The notes beneath the pieces are model-generated. The model made no database searches, was not told the origin of the DNA, and saw only the letters and a list, made by a program, of their open reading frames with translations. Made by a program: the position numbers and the translations under genes. A DNA stretch of 64,000 bases, from the NCBI GenBank assembly GCA_031216915.1, contig JAUFNR010000031.1, positions 124,001 through 188,000 of the forward strand, read 5' to 3'. Shown one piece after another: positions 10,719 to 21,789 of the stretch (position 1 is its first letter; each line of letters opens with the position of its first letter). This DNA comes from Pictodentalium vernedei (Eukaryota; Mollusca; Scaphopoda; Dentaliida; Dentaliidae).

Positions 10719-10870
10719 TTAACCCTTTGAACACTGGTAGTATCTTCCATGTCAGTTCACGGCAGCAATTGGAAGAGTCAATATTCATTATTTGCGGGTA
10801 GACCAATTAATATTTTCAACGTGCAGCCTTCGGGCTGCACGTTGAAAATATTGATTGGTCTGCCCCACAC
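10719..10870. mobile_element. TTAA-type MITE fragment with perfect hairpin
   Basis: The left end reads TTAACCCTTTGAACACTGG at 10719-10737, followed by GTATCTTCCATG, both found in the element at 63057-63246. Positions 10796-10866 form a strong inverted repeat (GGGTAGACCAATTAATATTT pairing with its near complement), with the loop in the TTCG region near 10830. The right half that should mirror the left end was not found, so the copy is truncated or rearranged. Confidence 0.65.
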
Positions 10871-11039
10871 ATTCATTTAGCAGAATCCGAATCCAAATGG
10901 TTTTAGCGCGCAGAGACGCTGTGGGGCAAGCCCCTTTCGACCACCATTAACGGTATAATATTTTTCCACTCATTTTGAGATATCATCATCGGCATCATGT
11001 CTGAACGGTGCAAAGGTGGAAGTGGACGGGTGTTGATAA

Positions 11040-12260
11040 TCCTTGTTGTGGTTCTTCAGGCAAGTACAGTCTGCCGCTTATTATGTTTTAGATTTTGGCC
11101 TTCATCAGCAAGTAGAGTCTGCCTTGGGCTTTGTAGCTGGCATGTACGGATCTTTGAATGACATTGAAAACTACCAGAAAGAAAACTGACCATGACAAGG
11201 TACCACCAACCTGGACATTCCTGGTTCAGGTAACAGGCCTGCTATATCTTATTGGGCTAGGACCTGAAGTGCACTAAAGAAGCGCTTTACAAAAAATGGT
11301 CAAGGGAGCGGGGTGCAGGACCAACGCTCGCCTCCCTGGGGGTGGATGCCCACCTCTGGGTATGGAGTGAAGGATGTGCTGAAGCCATAACGGTTAATGA
11401 GTTGCTATAGTGGTTACTGAGATCCATTTCGGTTACTGGGGAAAGAGGTAGAGGCGGAAAGATAGTTAAAAAAAACTTAGAATTAAAGCAGCAAAATATA
11501 GAGGATAGAGCGGATGTAAAGTTGGCTACCTCTCTGGAGATGTCGTATCTTTGTCTTGTGTGTTTTCAGGCATGTACAGTCTGCCGTTAGGTAAATGTTG
11601 GAGCTATCACTGGCAAGTATAGTCTGCCTCAAGCTCTTCTGTTGTTGGTTGTTTTGATGTTGCTTTGTGGTTGGTCTGTGTGTGGAGTGGTCGGGGCCTC
11701 TTTCTGCCGTTGTATCTGCTCTGGTTCGTTTGTGGTAGTTTGTTCTGTTTGTATGCTTTGGCTAAAAGTAGAGAAGTATAAAATGATTAGTGCGCCCCCC
11801 CCCCCCCATCCCTTTCTGTCTGGTGTCTGTTCTTGTCTTGTATATCTGATTATTGGCTGTTTTCTTGGTATGGTTGTCTCTTGTTTTGTGTATTTTTTTC
11901 AGGCAAGTTAAATCTGCCACTAGATAAGTGTTGGAGCTATCACTAGCAAGTATAGTCTGCCTCAAGCTCTTCTGTTTGTGGTTAGATGGCTGGTTTCAGT
12001 GTTGTTGGTGATCGGTATTGATGTTGTTTGGTCGGTCCGCTGGTTCTGTTTGTCTACTTTGGTCCTCTTGTGGTGGTCTGTGCTGTGTATATGAGTTTGC
12101 TGAAAGTAGATAGCTAAAGAAATGATTAGTGCCCTCCCCCTCCTATTTTCTTGTCTTGAGGTGTGTTCAGGCAAGTATGGTCTGCCGTTTATTAGTTTGG
12201 TGGAGCTATCATTGGCAAGTATAGTCTGCCTCAAGCTATTTCGGTGTTTTGAGTCTGCTG
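11040..12260 (+). repeat. Diverged tandem repeat, AGTCTGCC units
   Basis: The pair AGGCAAGTACAGTCTGCC and GGAGCTATCACTGGCAAGTA recurs at about 11563-11640, 11899-11975 and 12168-12240, so the spacing is about 270-335 bp. Single degenerate copies lie near 11057 and 11105. CTGCCTCAAGCTCTTCTG follows in each unit. A poly-C run occurs near 11796. Open frames in this stretch are T/G-rich low-complexity translations and I do not support them as genes. The array lies downstream of the 3' side of the minus-strand LINE at 12890-14695, so it could include its 3' UTR; that is inference. Confidence 0.7.
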
Positions 12261-12404
12261 GTGAAGGTTCTTGTGAGCTGGGGTGGTGGAAGGTGAAGGG
12301 TCCGTGTGCTGGTTCGTTTGTCTGACGCTGTGGCTGAAATTATAAATCTGTAGGCATGGTTCGTCGAATTCTCCCCCTCCCTCCCTAGACTTTGCTTCTT
12401 ATTG

Positions 12405-12426
12405 CTGGGGGGGGGGGGGGGGGGGG
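12405..12426. repeat. Poly-G tract
   Basis: About 21 consecutive G residues separating two tandem-repeat blocks. Confidence 0.9.
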
Positions 12427-12439
12427 TATTGAAAAGAAA

Positions 12440-12860
12440 ATAATGAAAAGAACAGACTTACATAAAATACCACACCCGAGGGTGTTTCTTTCCTGCTTTT
12501 CCTTCCGCTTAGGTTCGTATTTGAAATTGCCGTTTTAGTTATTTTGGGTTATTTGAGAGGGAGTAGATCAGGCGTACACAAAATACCACACCCGAGGGTG
12601 TTTCATTCCTGTTTTTCCTCCCCTCCGATTCCTATTCCAATTTTCCGTTTTAGTTATTTTGGGTTATTTGGGAGAGAGGAAAACAGGCTACACAAAATAC
12701 CACACCCGAGGGTGTTTCTTTCTTGTTTTCTCCTCCGCTAAGATTCCTATATGAATTTGCCATTTTAGTTATTTTGGGTTATTGAGAGAGGGAAGACCAG
12801 GCTTACACAAAATACCAAACCCGGGGGTGTTTCTTTCCTGTTTGTTCCTCTGGGGTTGGG
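12440..12860 (+). repeat. Tandem repeat, about 115 bp period, four copies
   Basis: TACCACACCCGAGGGTGTTT begins at 12468, 12584 and 12698, and a variant (TACCAAACCCGGGGGTG) at 12813, giving a period of 114-116 bp. The core CACCCGAGGGTG is itself palindromic. Each unit also contains TTTTAGTTATTTTGGGTTAT. The array directly adjoins the 3' side of the minus-strand LINE. Confidence 0.9.
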
Positions 12861-12889
12861 TTCCTACTTGAGTTGATCGGTCGGGGCGT

Positions 12890-14695
12890 TTTTTTAGGTC
12901 TTTGTCTACTGGCGCAGAGCTCCCCCAGTTGTTATTAGTTTGCTGGTTTTGAAGCGATCGCGATTTTTGGCCGCGAGCGTGGCTAGGCGGTCTTTGATTC
13001 TTGGGATTTTGGCCCTTTCGTGGAGCAGTTTGATGGGGGTATCGTATGGGGCTATTCTTAGTGCTTGATTCTGTACTCTTTGCAGTTTGATAATGTTGCT
13101 TTTGTAGGTTTCAGACAGGACAAGGGTCCCGTATTCAATTACCGTTCGTACGAAGGCCTTGTAGAGTTTGAGTAGGACGGCTTAATTTGCCCCCAGGAGG
13201 TACCCCTTAGCATCGCCATCTTTAGTAAGTTTATTCGTTTGGTTGCTCTAGTGGCGATATTATTGGTATGTTAAGTAAAGGTGAGTCTCCAGTCGAGGGT
13301 GATTCCCAGGAATTTTGCTTCGATGCACTTCGGCAGGAAGTTTGCCTTTTTGTTTGAGATCGAAGTCGCCGTTTTTGATCCTGCGGGTGAAGGTTATTCT
13401 TTGGGTCTTATTTACGTTAAGTTTGATTCTCCATTTTTTCGCACCAGTGTTCGAGGTCGACAACTGCGCCTTGGAGTGATTTTTGAAGGGGTGGGGGTGG
13501 GAGTTCCATAGCCCTTTGTCGTCCGCTAATTGTGAGGTTTGGATACGTTCTGAGGTGATGTTGAGGTCATTTACGTAGATTATGAACAGGAGGGGGCTGA
13601 GTACAGACCCCTGGGGCATGCCGGCTACGAGTGGGATGCTTTTTGATGTTTCTCTGTTAACTCTTACGTTGATTTCTCGATCACTGAGGAAGAAGGAGAG
13701 AAGTCTATGTAGGTTTTTTTTTTTGAGAGGTCGAGTTTTAAGAGTTTATATCTCATGCCGTTGTGCCAGACTGAGTCAAATGCTTTCTCTACATCGAGTA
13801 GAATTGCGGCGCCTAGATTATTGTTATCTATTGTATTTTTCATGAGTTCCACTTGGCGATAGATGTGCTCCATACCTTCCCTGTGGTGTCTATGGGCTCG
13901 TTTCCAATCATTGAAAAAGTTGGTATCCTCGAGGTGACTCCTTAGCCGATCGGCAAGGATTCTTTCGAATATCTTGCCGATGCATCTAAGGAGGCTGACT
14001 GGGCGGTAGTTAGCTGGTTTGGTGAGATCTTTCTCTGGTTTGAGTATCATGACCCCTGTGGCCGTTTTCCAGCACTTTGGGAACCGGCCATGGAAGATGC
14101 ATGCGTTAAAAAGTGCTTCTAGTCTAGATGTGTAAGAATTGGGGCTTTGTTTGAGTATTTTATAGCTGACTTCGTCCTCCCCAGGGGAGGAAGAGCTTTT
14201 ACATTTCTTGATTATATTAATGATTTCGTCGGCTATGATGGGGCAATTAGATCATGGTCGTCGCCTTCTTCTTGTTCGGAGTCGAAGTAGGCATCGCGGT
14301 AAACCTGGGAGTTGGAGTTTACAAGGTTATCGATCGCTTCATGGCTCGGAGTCGCCGTAATCTGGCCCCATATGAGGTCGGTGGGTTTTACTTAGCAGTT
14401 CAGCGAAGGCTTCGGCTTTTTCTTTGTCGCTGGCGGCGGGAGTGCCATCCGCTCTTTCGAGGGTCTTGGTCGGTCTGGGATTTCTTTTTGGGCCTGTGAG
14501 CACCTCGAAGGTGTCCCAGAATTTTTTAGCGTCTCTTGTGTCGTCTAGGTTGGATGTGGCCCCTTCCCAGTTGTTTTGTTGTTCGACCGTAAGTGCTTCT
14601 TTCACCTCGCCATGAAGACGATTGTAGACTTTCTTGAGTTCCACTCGTTTAGTGGGGCCCTTTTCTGATTTGACCTTGTGGAGGGCTTGTCGTTT
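12890..14695 (-). pseudogene. Decayed LINE (Jockey/CR1-like) RT
   Basis: Minus-strand translation in segments gives a linker region (about 14339-14690, including FWDTFEVLTGPKRNP), then RT fingers (CFHGRFPK-like, then NYRPVSLLRCIGKIFERILA at about 13960-14010) and AILLDVEKAFDSVWHNG near 13770-13810. After these come MPQGSVLSPLLFIIYVNDLN at 13560-13619, the catalytic box QLADDKGLW near 13515-13540, and a C-terminal connection (YGTLV...LQRVQNQALRIAPYDTP, about 13050-13140). A frameshift at the T-run near 13716-13724 separates the DVEKAFDSVW and MPQGS segments. The endonuclease is missing, so the copy is 5'-truncated at about 14695. It would need frame repair to be active. LADD instead of the common F/YADD keeps both aspartates. 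Confidence 0.88.
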
Positions 14696-15085
14696 TGTTC
14701 AGAATACTGCTGCTACAATAATTACTGATACCAAACGCTCTGAACACATAACACCTGTTTTAAGACAACTACATTGGCTTCCAGATAAACAGAGAATTGA
14801 TTTCAAAATATTGATCTTGGTATTTAAATGTATCCACAAACTGGCTCCAGTTTACCTGCAAGAGTTCCTCACTGTATATAAACCATTACGCAGTCTCAGA
14901 TCTAAAAACCAAATTCAACTAGCTGTACCTTTTAGCAAATCTAATCCGGCTCATGATCGTGTGTTCTCCATCGTGCGTCCCAGATTGTGGAATTCCCTGC
15001 CAATCAGTGTCAGAATTTCAGAAACACTCGATGTCTTCAAAAGAAATATTAAAACTTTCCTTTTCACTGAAGCATTCTCCTAAAT
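14690..15085 (+). pseudogene. CR1/L2-type LINE C-terminal fragment
   Basis: The plus-strand frame encodes FVQNTAATIITDTKRSEHIT, then HWLPDKQRIDFKILILVFKC and PRLWNSLPISVR, the characteristic C-terminal region of CR1/L2-like pol proteins. The frame is intact to its stop at about 15081, and an ATT-rich tail follows. It begins exactly where the minus-strand LINE ends, so two unrelated LINE fragments sit head to head. The RT core is missing (5' truncation). It is a different lineage from the minus-strand neighbour and closer to the element at 57589-58395. Confidence 0.88.
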
Positions 15086-15342
15086 TATTTTTAATTATTA
15101 TTATACATGTAAGTAAGTCTGCATACATTTTAATCCTTCATTCCTGACTTAAAAGCTGTAGGCATCGGATCTGTTTTCTAACTTCGTTGCAACTGAAAGC
15201 GTACCAGTGCCGATCATGTGATAATCGTGTGATACCAGTTTGTTTGACAACAGACGATATTATCATCATTCTGTCGAACTTGAAAACTACCATGTAAGAT
15301 ACAGGGTCAAAACTTTCTCAGACTCCCAGTGGTAATAATAGT

Positions 15343-15509
15343 AATAACATGACTTTGTCGAGCCTTGTGGTTTATTAACGGCCCAACAGGTGTGAATAAC
15401 AGCCCTTCAGCTTATTAACTTCGTCTCGGGCCTTTTATAAGCTGTCAGGCTGTTATTCACACCTGTTGGGCCGTTAATAAACCACAATGCCCTCCAAAGT
15501 CATGTTATT
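15343..15509. repeat. Long hairpin, about 60 bp arms
   Basis: AATAACATGACTTTG at 15343 pairs with CAAAGTCATGTTATT at about 15494-15508. The arms continue through GTGGTTTATTAACGGCCCAA and AACAGGTGTGAATAACAG and its complement. The loop is about 40 bp (around 15405-15445). No ORF. Probably a foldback MITE. Confidence 0.85.
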
Positions 15510-15604
15510 GTTATATTAAGTGCATTTCCCACATATATCAAGTTGAAAGCGTCCGGCTTAGTTGGTTTAAGGTTTAATGTGGTTAGAAATTAGCTGTGTT
15601 TCCT

Positions 15605-15859
15605 TTAACCCTTTACCTAACATGAAAAGCAGACTACCATTGCAAAAGAAATTCTTGAATAACTATTTTTTTCATTTTTTGTCTCAAAAACATAGGTTAT
15701 GACCCCCCTCCTTGGAACGAGCTCGACGAGCTCGTTCCAGCGAGGGGTCATAACCTATGTTTTTGAGAGAAAAAAAAAATTAAAAATAATGAAAATTAAC
15801 TGGCGATTTTTGAGAATAGCACTGGCCGGTTTTGTCAGTTACGCTGGGTAAAAGGTTAA
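15605..15859. mobile_element. TTAA-flanked palindromic MITE (family P, copy 1)
   Basis: Ends are TTAACCCTTTACCTAAC at 15605 and its approximate complement GGGTAAAAGGTTAA ending at 15859, so TTAA is at both ends. The centre (about 15683-15767) is a near-perfect palindrome with CTCAAAAACATAGGTTATGA arms around a GGAACGAGCTC / GAGCTCGTTCC core at 15714-15738. TTAA ends suggest a piggyBac-like target preference; that is inference. No coding capacity. Confidence 0.85.
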
Positions 15860-17320
15860 ATAAAGGCGCTGTTATTAAGGAAAGTGTCAACAGAAACAAT
15901 TCGGCGAAAATCGTCGTGGACAATTTTTTTTATTCATATTTTATAACACACTTTTCTTGGTGCAACAGTTTTTTTGCCGAATTAAAACCAGAGTTGGAAG
16001 AAGACATCAACATCACCAAAGAAGCTCTGAAATCCACATAAATGGAATTTCCAACTATTCATGACTTGCCCTCCAGATTTCCAACTATAGGAAATTTTGG
16101 CCCGGATAGGGGGCACTCCCCAAGTCGCCACGTCCCTGGACATACTAAGGGTATATATGACTGATTATTATTAACTGACACTCCCGATTTGAGACATGGC
16201 AATGAAAAACTGACATAAACTGAAAAAGATGAGTGATGGGTCAGTGAATAGGTCCTCAAAAGTATTGAAAGTCATTAGTAGTAAACGGACGATAGATCTC
16301 TTCTTCAAACTGTTCCCTGTCACTACACTCGTTTTCACCATCAATTTTTTAAATAAAATAATAAAATTACAAGAAAAATCACTCTACAAATTGCATGTGC
16401 GAGCTGAAGAAAATTTTAAAGAACGAAAAGGTATACTCAATGAAATGCACTAAAAAATAGAAGTGATTCAACTCCAGAATACCCGAGAATATAAAAAGTG
16501 TTATTGAATTTTTAAAATCACATGCTCTAAGTGTTTTAATGTCAAAATATCTAATGGTGCACTACAGGGGTAACCCGATTAAAAATTTGGTCTTTTTTTG
16601 GTACGACACAGATTCCATGTTTGTTAAACATGAATACAAGCAGTCAAGTCTATGTCTAAATCGTGTTTCAACATCTGATTAAACGCAATCATTTAATTAA
16701 CCCTACCCCATGGTCCAAACTGTAATTCCTCAATACTATGAAGATATGAGTATATAGACCACAAACGTTCAGAAAACACGGATATTTGGTAGACGTTTTT
16801 CAATACAGCATGCTTATCAACTATCTGTGTAGACTGTTGACAAATAATACGGGAGAAAATAGTATAGAAAAAAAGACCAACCCTGCTAACATTTTTAAAC
16901 TGCAGTGAATACTGAGTAGAACTATGTATTTCCATCAACAGGGAGTGGGTGTCAGAAATTTGCTGGGAAAAGCTGTAAAAAATGGGGAAAAAATGGGGAA
17001 AGAAGTGGATGGGTGGGAGGTTTACCATGTCGAAAGTTAAAAATTATCACGTGTTCTTGGAGGTCCCCATCCCCGAGTTCAATATATATATTTCTTGATT
17101 CAGTATGTCAAAATTGCAGACCCCAGTGCATATGAACTGCAAAAAGACAGAATCATTGATGTTTGCTTTGTCAAGGTTGGATCTCAGTTTCGGATTTACC
17201 TATAAGCTTGGCAGGCTGAAGCCTAGGGCCTCAAAATCTAGGGTGCTTCCGCTCTCATCTAAAAAGGTGTATATTTTTTTTTACGCTGTCATAGACCTTT
17301 CTTACAGTTGCTATCATAAT
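15860..17320. other. AT-rich stretch, no supported gene
   Basis: No recognisable gene. Frames of 66-111 codons show no domain. The region precedes a hAT remnant and may contain its eroded 5' part, but I could not show this. Confidence 0.5.
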
Positions 17321-17329
17321 GCACCCCAG

Positions 17330-18140
17330 TCTCTAAACAACAAAGTCAGCAAAGCCATTCAGAAATCAGAACTGTTATTGAGTACTTGTGCAAGTTTGTA
17401 CAGTTCGCTTGTGGATTCTTTAACCAAAATAAAATTCGAGAAGATTTTGATGAGCTTGAGCAAAAAGCAAAAGCTACCTTACCAAATGGTCCACTGAGTT
17501 CCAATGTGTTCTTAGTGCCTATTGGCACATAGAACACATTGGAACTCAGGAAACGAAATGTTAACTGCAGAACTGTCACAAGGAGGCAAAGAGTAAGGAA
17601 ACGGCAAGAAGATGACGGAAGTGCACCTGATGCTTTAGATGAACTCTCTTCGAGAGATAAGTTTAGGATAAAATTCTTTATTCTTATATGAAATGCACTG
17701 GAAGTCAATCTAAGAAGAAAAGCTCCCGTGCGTAGTGTTGTTGCACAAATGTTTTCCTTTCTTGCTTATCTGAAAGCATCTAAGCAAGAAATTCAGCAAG
17801 GTGTTGAACTGTTGATGGAAACATACCCAGAAGATGCTAGCCTGTAACTTACTGATGAACTTTTGCACTTTGCCTTGTACGTGAGACAAACCCATGGGCT
17901 CACAGAACACAGAAGAACACTCTCTGTCTCATACAGACCTTTACCTTTATCAAATTATATACATAGAAAAACTTCAGATGGACTTCCCAAATGTGGAAGG
18001 AATCTTGCGGCTATTTCTTAACTTAATGGCAACTAACTGCTCGGGAGAGAGGTCCTTTTCAAGACTCAAAAGAATTAAAAATGAATTACGGGCCACAATA
18101 TCTCAAGAGAGTTTCCACACCAAGCATTATGTGCATTGAA
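17330..18140 (+). pseudogene. hAT transposase remnant (ZMYM1/TTF-type)
   Basis: The plus-strand sequence in broken frames resembles the C-terminal part of hAT transposases of the zinc-finger MYM/TTF type. A helical segment KVSKAIQKSELLLSTCASLY lies near 17340-17400, and RRQDDGSAPDA is followed by RDKFRIKFF near 17600-17680. The last piece is the hAT dimerisation segment at about 17975-18110, with ILRLFLNLMATNCSGERSFS and RLKRIKNELRATIS. The latter motif (C-x-ERSFS-x-LK-x-IKN-x-LR) is diagnostic. At least one stop and two frame changes break the frame, and the N-terminal BED/TTF finger and catalytic regions are not visible. A cellular ZMYM-like gene is unlikely given the decay. Confidence 0.8.
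17495..17548. repeat. Perfect 18 bp stem inside hAT remnant
   Basis: TGAGTTCCAATGTGTTCT (17495-17512) is exactly complementary to AGAACACATTGGAACTCA (17531-17548), with an 18 bp loop. It interrupts the hAT-like coding sequence. Confidence 0.9.
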
Positions 18141-18289
18141 AGTGACAAACTAGGACAAACAAATATTGATGAACTTTTAGATGAATTTTCTATGAGGAAG
18201 GGTAGAAAAAACTTTTTTACTCTTACTGTATTTGATGACTGTAGTTTTTTTTACTTCTTAATGTGTATTTTAAAACCGACTGTTTAATG

Positions 18290-19970
18290 ACAACATCAAG
18301 TAGGATCTAAAAGTGTCACTGGCATGTAGTTATCTTATAAACACTTCCCAGACAATAAAATTTGTTAGCTCAAGTTTTTTTTTTCTAAAGAATATAACAG
18401 TAAACTTATAATTTCAATTTCTCAAAAATTCCTGGTTATTCGGGGGTGGTGGACCAAAAATTTGCGAAACGTTATGTGTGGGGTGAGTGGGTCTCATGGG
18501 TGCGCTAAAAAACATGCGTTCTCAAATTATGCAATTTTTTTCATAATTTTCTGCAATATATAATTGTTTATGCCCCAAACCGCTGAGATAATGTTGTAAA
18601 CCAACCCTACCAGGTTAACTGCAATACGAGGGGCCTCTATAAGTGTTAATATGGGGTGAAATCTGTGCAAATGTCACAAATAATACATGCTGGTGAAGGG
18701 GTGGGTATCTGGTTCTCAGTGTAGAAAATATGCCGGATAATTTTTGGGGAAAAATGCTTTATAATGCACCAGATACAACATGAATTAATGTAACAATGTG
18801 CTAGTGTAAACTAATATTCTATTCACTTCAAGAGCTTCACTTATTTACTCAAATGTTAAAAGGATATTTGAGAATATTTTCTGTTGTTTACTCGTTGTTA
18901 TTGCTTTAGTATTATGACGGTGAAGGGTGCAAGTGAATTGATTGTGACAACTGCCTTGTTTCAACTTGGTTAACAGTTCCAACACGCTTTCAAATTTCAA
19001 ATATTGTTGCATGACCTAGTCACAATATAATATACAGTATAGTTTAACTTGCTATTATTGTGTATTTAGACTTTACGACAAGTGTCATTGGTAACTTGAG
19101 ATTTTGGAAAATGGACAAATATCATTTTCAACTGATTTTAAATTGACAATTAGACAAAATAAACAAAAAATAAAGTCACTAGTCTTATGGAATGAAACAT
19201 ACAGACACTTGCCATAATCAAGTAAAAAATCAATAAATGGATTAGAATGGATTGAATTTTTTGTCATTTTTAGCCTACTCCTATGGTACAAATCAGGGGA
19301 ATAATTTAAACATATTTTATTTATATCAAAGCGGGGGAAAATGGGGTTGGGGCATATCTTAGGCAGAGCTGATCTTTTGGGGGGAGCTATAGCTCCCGCC
19401 CTCGATGGCTCCTGCAAAACCAATTTAAGGAGAGCCATAATTCATAATTGATCTCCTTGAGAGCTGTAATTGCTCTACTTAAACCTTCAACCTTATTAAT
19501 AACTAACTTAAGTCTAGAATAATAATATGGCACAGGTTTAGGGGAGCCGTGCTAGCCCCCTAAATTTTTAAAAGTCCAGGCCTGCATATCTTATATATAG
19601 GCCATTATTCTTACTTTCATGGACATTAAGCTCTTCTAGATGAAGATTTCTGAAGCCTCATTTTGCAAACAGAAAGTGAAACTAACTTTTCTGGGTAATA
19701 AAATGTTGTAACAAAGTTCTTAGGATCACTAGTGGAATGAAACAAATCAGCGAACTATACTTCTGTCCATACCTATTATGATGTTTGTCAAAGCAATTCG
19801 AAATTTCAATGGGAAAGTGGGGTGGGTGTCTGAAAATGCCAGCAGAAAAAATGCACAAGGTGGTGGGTGGGTGGGTGGGTGTAAAAATGAGCTAAACCGA
19901 AAAATGGGACATGACGTCTGCAAATTTTCTACTGCCCCCCCCCCACACACATTTACTGAACAGTCATCGT
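18290..19970. other. AT-rich intergenic DNA
   Basis: No coding or RNA feature recognised. A GTGGGTGGGTGGGTGGGTG run is present at about 19862-19881, and a poly-C run near 19936. Confidence 0.55.
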
Positions 19971-19974
19971 ATTT

Positions 19975-20038
19975 AATGACGTTAGGACGCATCACGTTCC
20001 TGGCCGGAAAAAGCGGCAGCTCGGTTGTAAAGGGTTAA
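19975..20038. mobile_element. TTAA-MITE end fragment (family Q)
   Basis: ACGTTCCTGGCCGGAAAAAG followed by GTAAAGGGTTAA matches the reverse complement of the left end of the MITE at 63057-63246. Only this end is recognised. It directly abuts sequence leading into the LINE copy at about 20150. Confidence 0.6.
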
Positions 20039-20149
20039 TGATGAAACATTTTATGGGTGACCATAATATACCATACACTTGTGCAAATATTAGAGACATA
20101 ACTAGATGTGTCAGTCCCAATGGGACTAAGAATATCCCGCTATTAGGCT

Positions 20150-21789
20150 CCAGAAGATACTCGAAGTTCACGCTATCCCAAATGATAGAATGCGCGAAAG
20201 CAAAAAAAAGAAAAAGCTGTTTATGGCCTTTTGGGATGTCAAAAAGGTATACGATAGAGTATGGAGGGAGGGTATGTGGCGCAAGCTGGAGGCTTTGGGC
20301 TTAGGAGGCGAGTTTGTTGGGATTATGAAAGCGTTATATAAAGACGTACAGACTGAACTTAGCCTGGGAAACATTACAACAAAACGTGTGCCTATGGAGA
20401 TAGGCCTAAAACAGGGGTGTATCCTTTCGCCAATCCTGTTTGCATTGTACATCAAAGATTTAGGAAATGAACTCCTGCATAGCGAGGAGGGGGTAGCAGT
20501 TGAGGACTTGAAGATCCCAGGGCTATTTTTTGCAGACGATATGGTGCTAGTGTCAGAAAGCGAAGCGGGGCTAACGAAAATGCTGGGATGGTTGGGAAAT
20601 ATGGGAGCAAATGGAGAATCGAACCTAATGAAAGCAAGAGCAAAGTTATACCTGTGGGTCGCAAAGTGGACCCCACTTGAAGGGGGAGAGTGGGTGAGTT
20701 CTGCATTCCGGAAGGTAGCAGCAAACTTCTCAGTGTATGGGAGACAGGTGATAACGAGTATTTGGGGGTAAATATAAACATTACAGGAAGAGGCATCTAC
20801 CGAAACCACACAAATAAATTGATTTTGAAAGGGAAGCGAATCCTTAACCAAATGAAACTTATAGGGAGAAACAGTTTCAATAAGGTTTTCGAAAACCATT
20901 TGGGAAATGGTGGGTCTGCCAAGTATAACATACGGTACGGAAGTGGTACCCCTAAACCAGATGGCCGTAAGGAGCTTGGAAATCCTGCAGAATGATGCAG
21001 GCCGATGGATAACGGGGTCGAGTAATGCCGCAGCGCTAGAAGCAGTCAGGGGTGAGCTTGGAGGGATGAGGATCTTAATTATTTGGTAAATCTCCCCGAC
21101 AGCCGATGGTGTAAAGTAATGTTCCTGAGAATTTTCAGCTCAAATATCAAGACGGGGTGGATGGTCCAAGCGAGGGAGCTAGTAGAGAACTACTCATTGG
21201 AGATCTCGGACCTGGACGTTGGGGCAAACCAGGGTAAAAAAATCGTCAGAGAAAGGGTCATGGAGGATTGTAACCGTAATTGACGAGAGGGGGGTCAAAT
21301 CAAAGAGGTCTTTGGGTGGCCTGCGTGATAAAGAGAAGCCAGGTTTTGAAGAGTACCTTGATGACACCTTTGGGGTCACTGTTGTTCAAGATGAGGTCGC
21401 GATCCCTGGAGCTGAGGGGAAAAATTGGGAAAGGGAGTGCCAGATGTGTAATTTGGGCATGGTGGAGACCCTGGAACACTTTCTTCTAGAATGCCCAAAG
21501 TACCAGTCTAAAAGAATAAGATTCGCTGGGAGTATAATGGGGAAGTGGGATGGGAGAATGATGGACATGTGGTTAGGGGGAGACTCAAAGGAGAGGGTTA
21601 ATATGTTAATCGGAGAGATTGGGAAGAATGGGGCAAGGGATGTCATCAAGCAGTTCGTCTCCGAGTGTTGGGAGGAGAGGAGAGGCATGGGAATAGGGAG
21701 GCAGTTGGGAGTACACGGGTAACCAAGGCCTTCTCGTCCGAGAACCGCGACAAATCAACGGCTGGCTAAAAGTGTTATTATTATTATTA
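20150..21789 (+). pseudogene. LINE pol, frameshifted copy
   Basis: Same LINE family as the open copy at 30901-32805. The longest intact piece (20190-20771) carries FWDVKKVYDRVWREGMW, GLKQGCILSPILFALY and the catalytic FADDMVL at about 20529-20549. Later pieces lie in other frames: YLGVNINITGRGIYRN (20760-20830), NDAGRWITGSSNAAALEAVR (about 20990-21050), VMEDCNRN (about 21260-21283) and the C-terminal zinc-knuckle-like CQMCNLGMVETLEHFLLECP (21440-21499). At least four frame changes plus deletions make it non-functional. The 3' end reads CAACGGCTGGCTAAAAGTG followed by (TTA)n at 21775-21789, the same tail as the other copies. Endonuclease and RT fingers are missing, so it is 5'-truncated. Confidence 0.92.

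Noticed and set aside
16229-17028. N-terminal part of the hAT transposase
   Set aside because: No BED or TTF finger or DDE motif is visible; frames are short and AT-rich.
20168-20899. Minus-strand 243-codon frame
   Set aside because: Antisense shadow of the LINE coding sequence on the plus strand.
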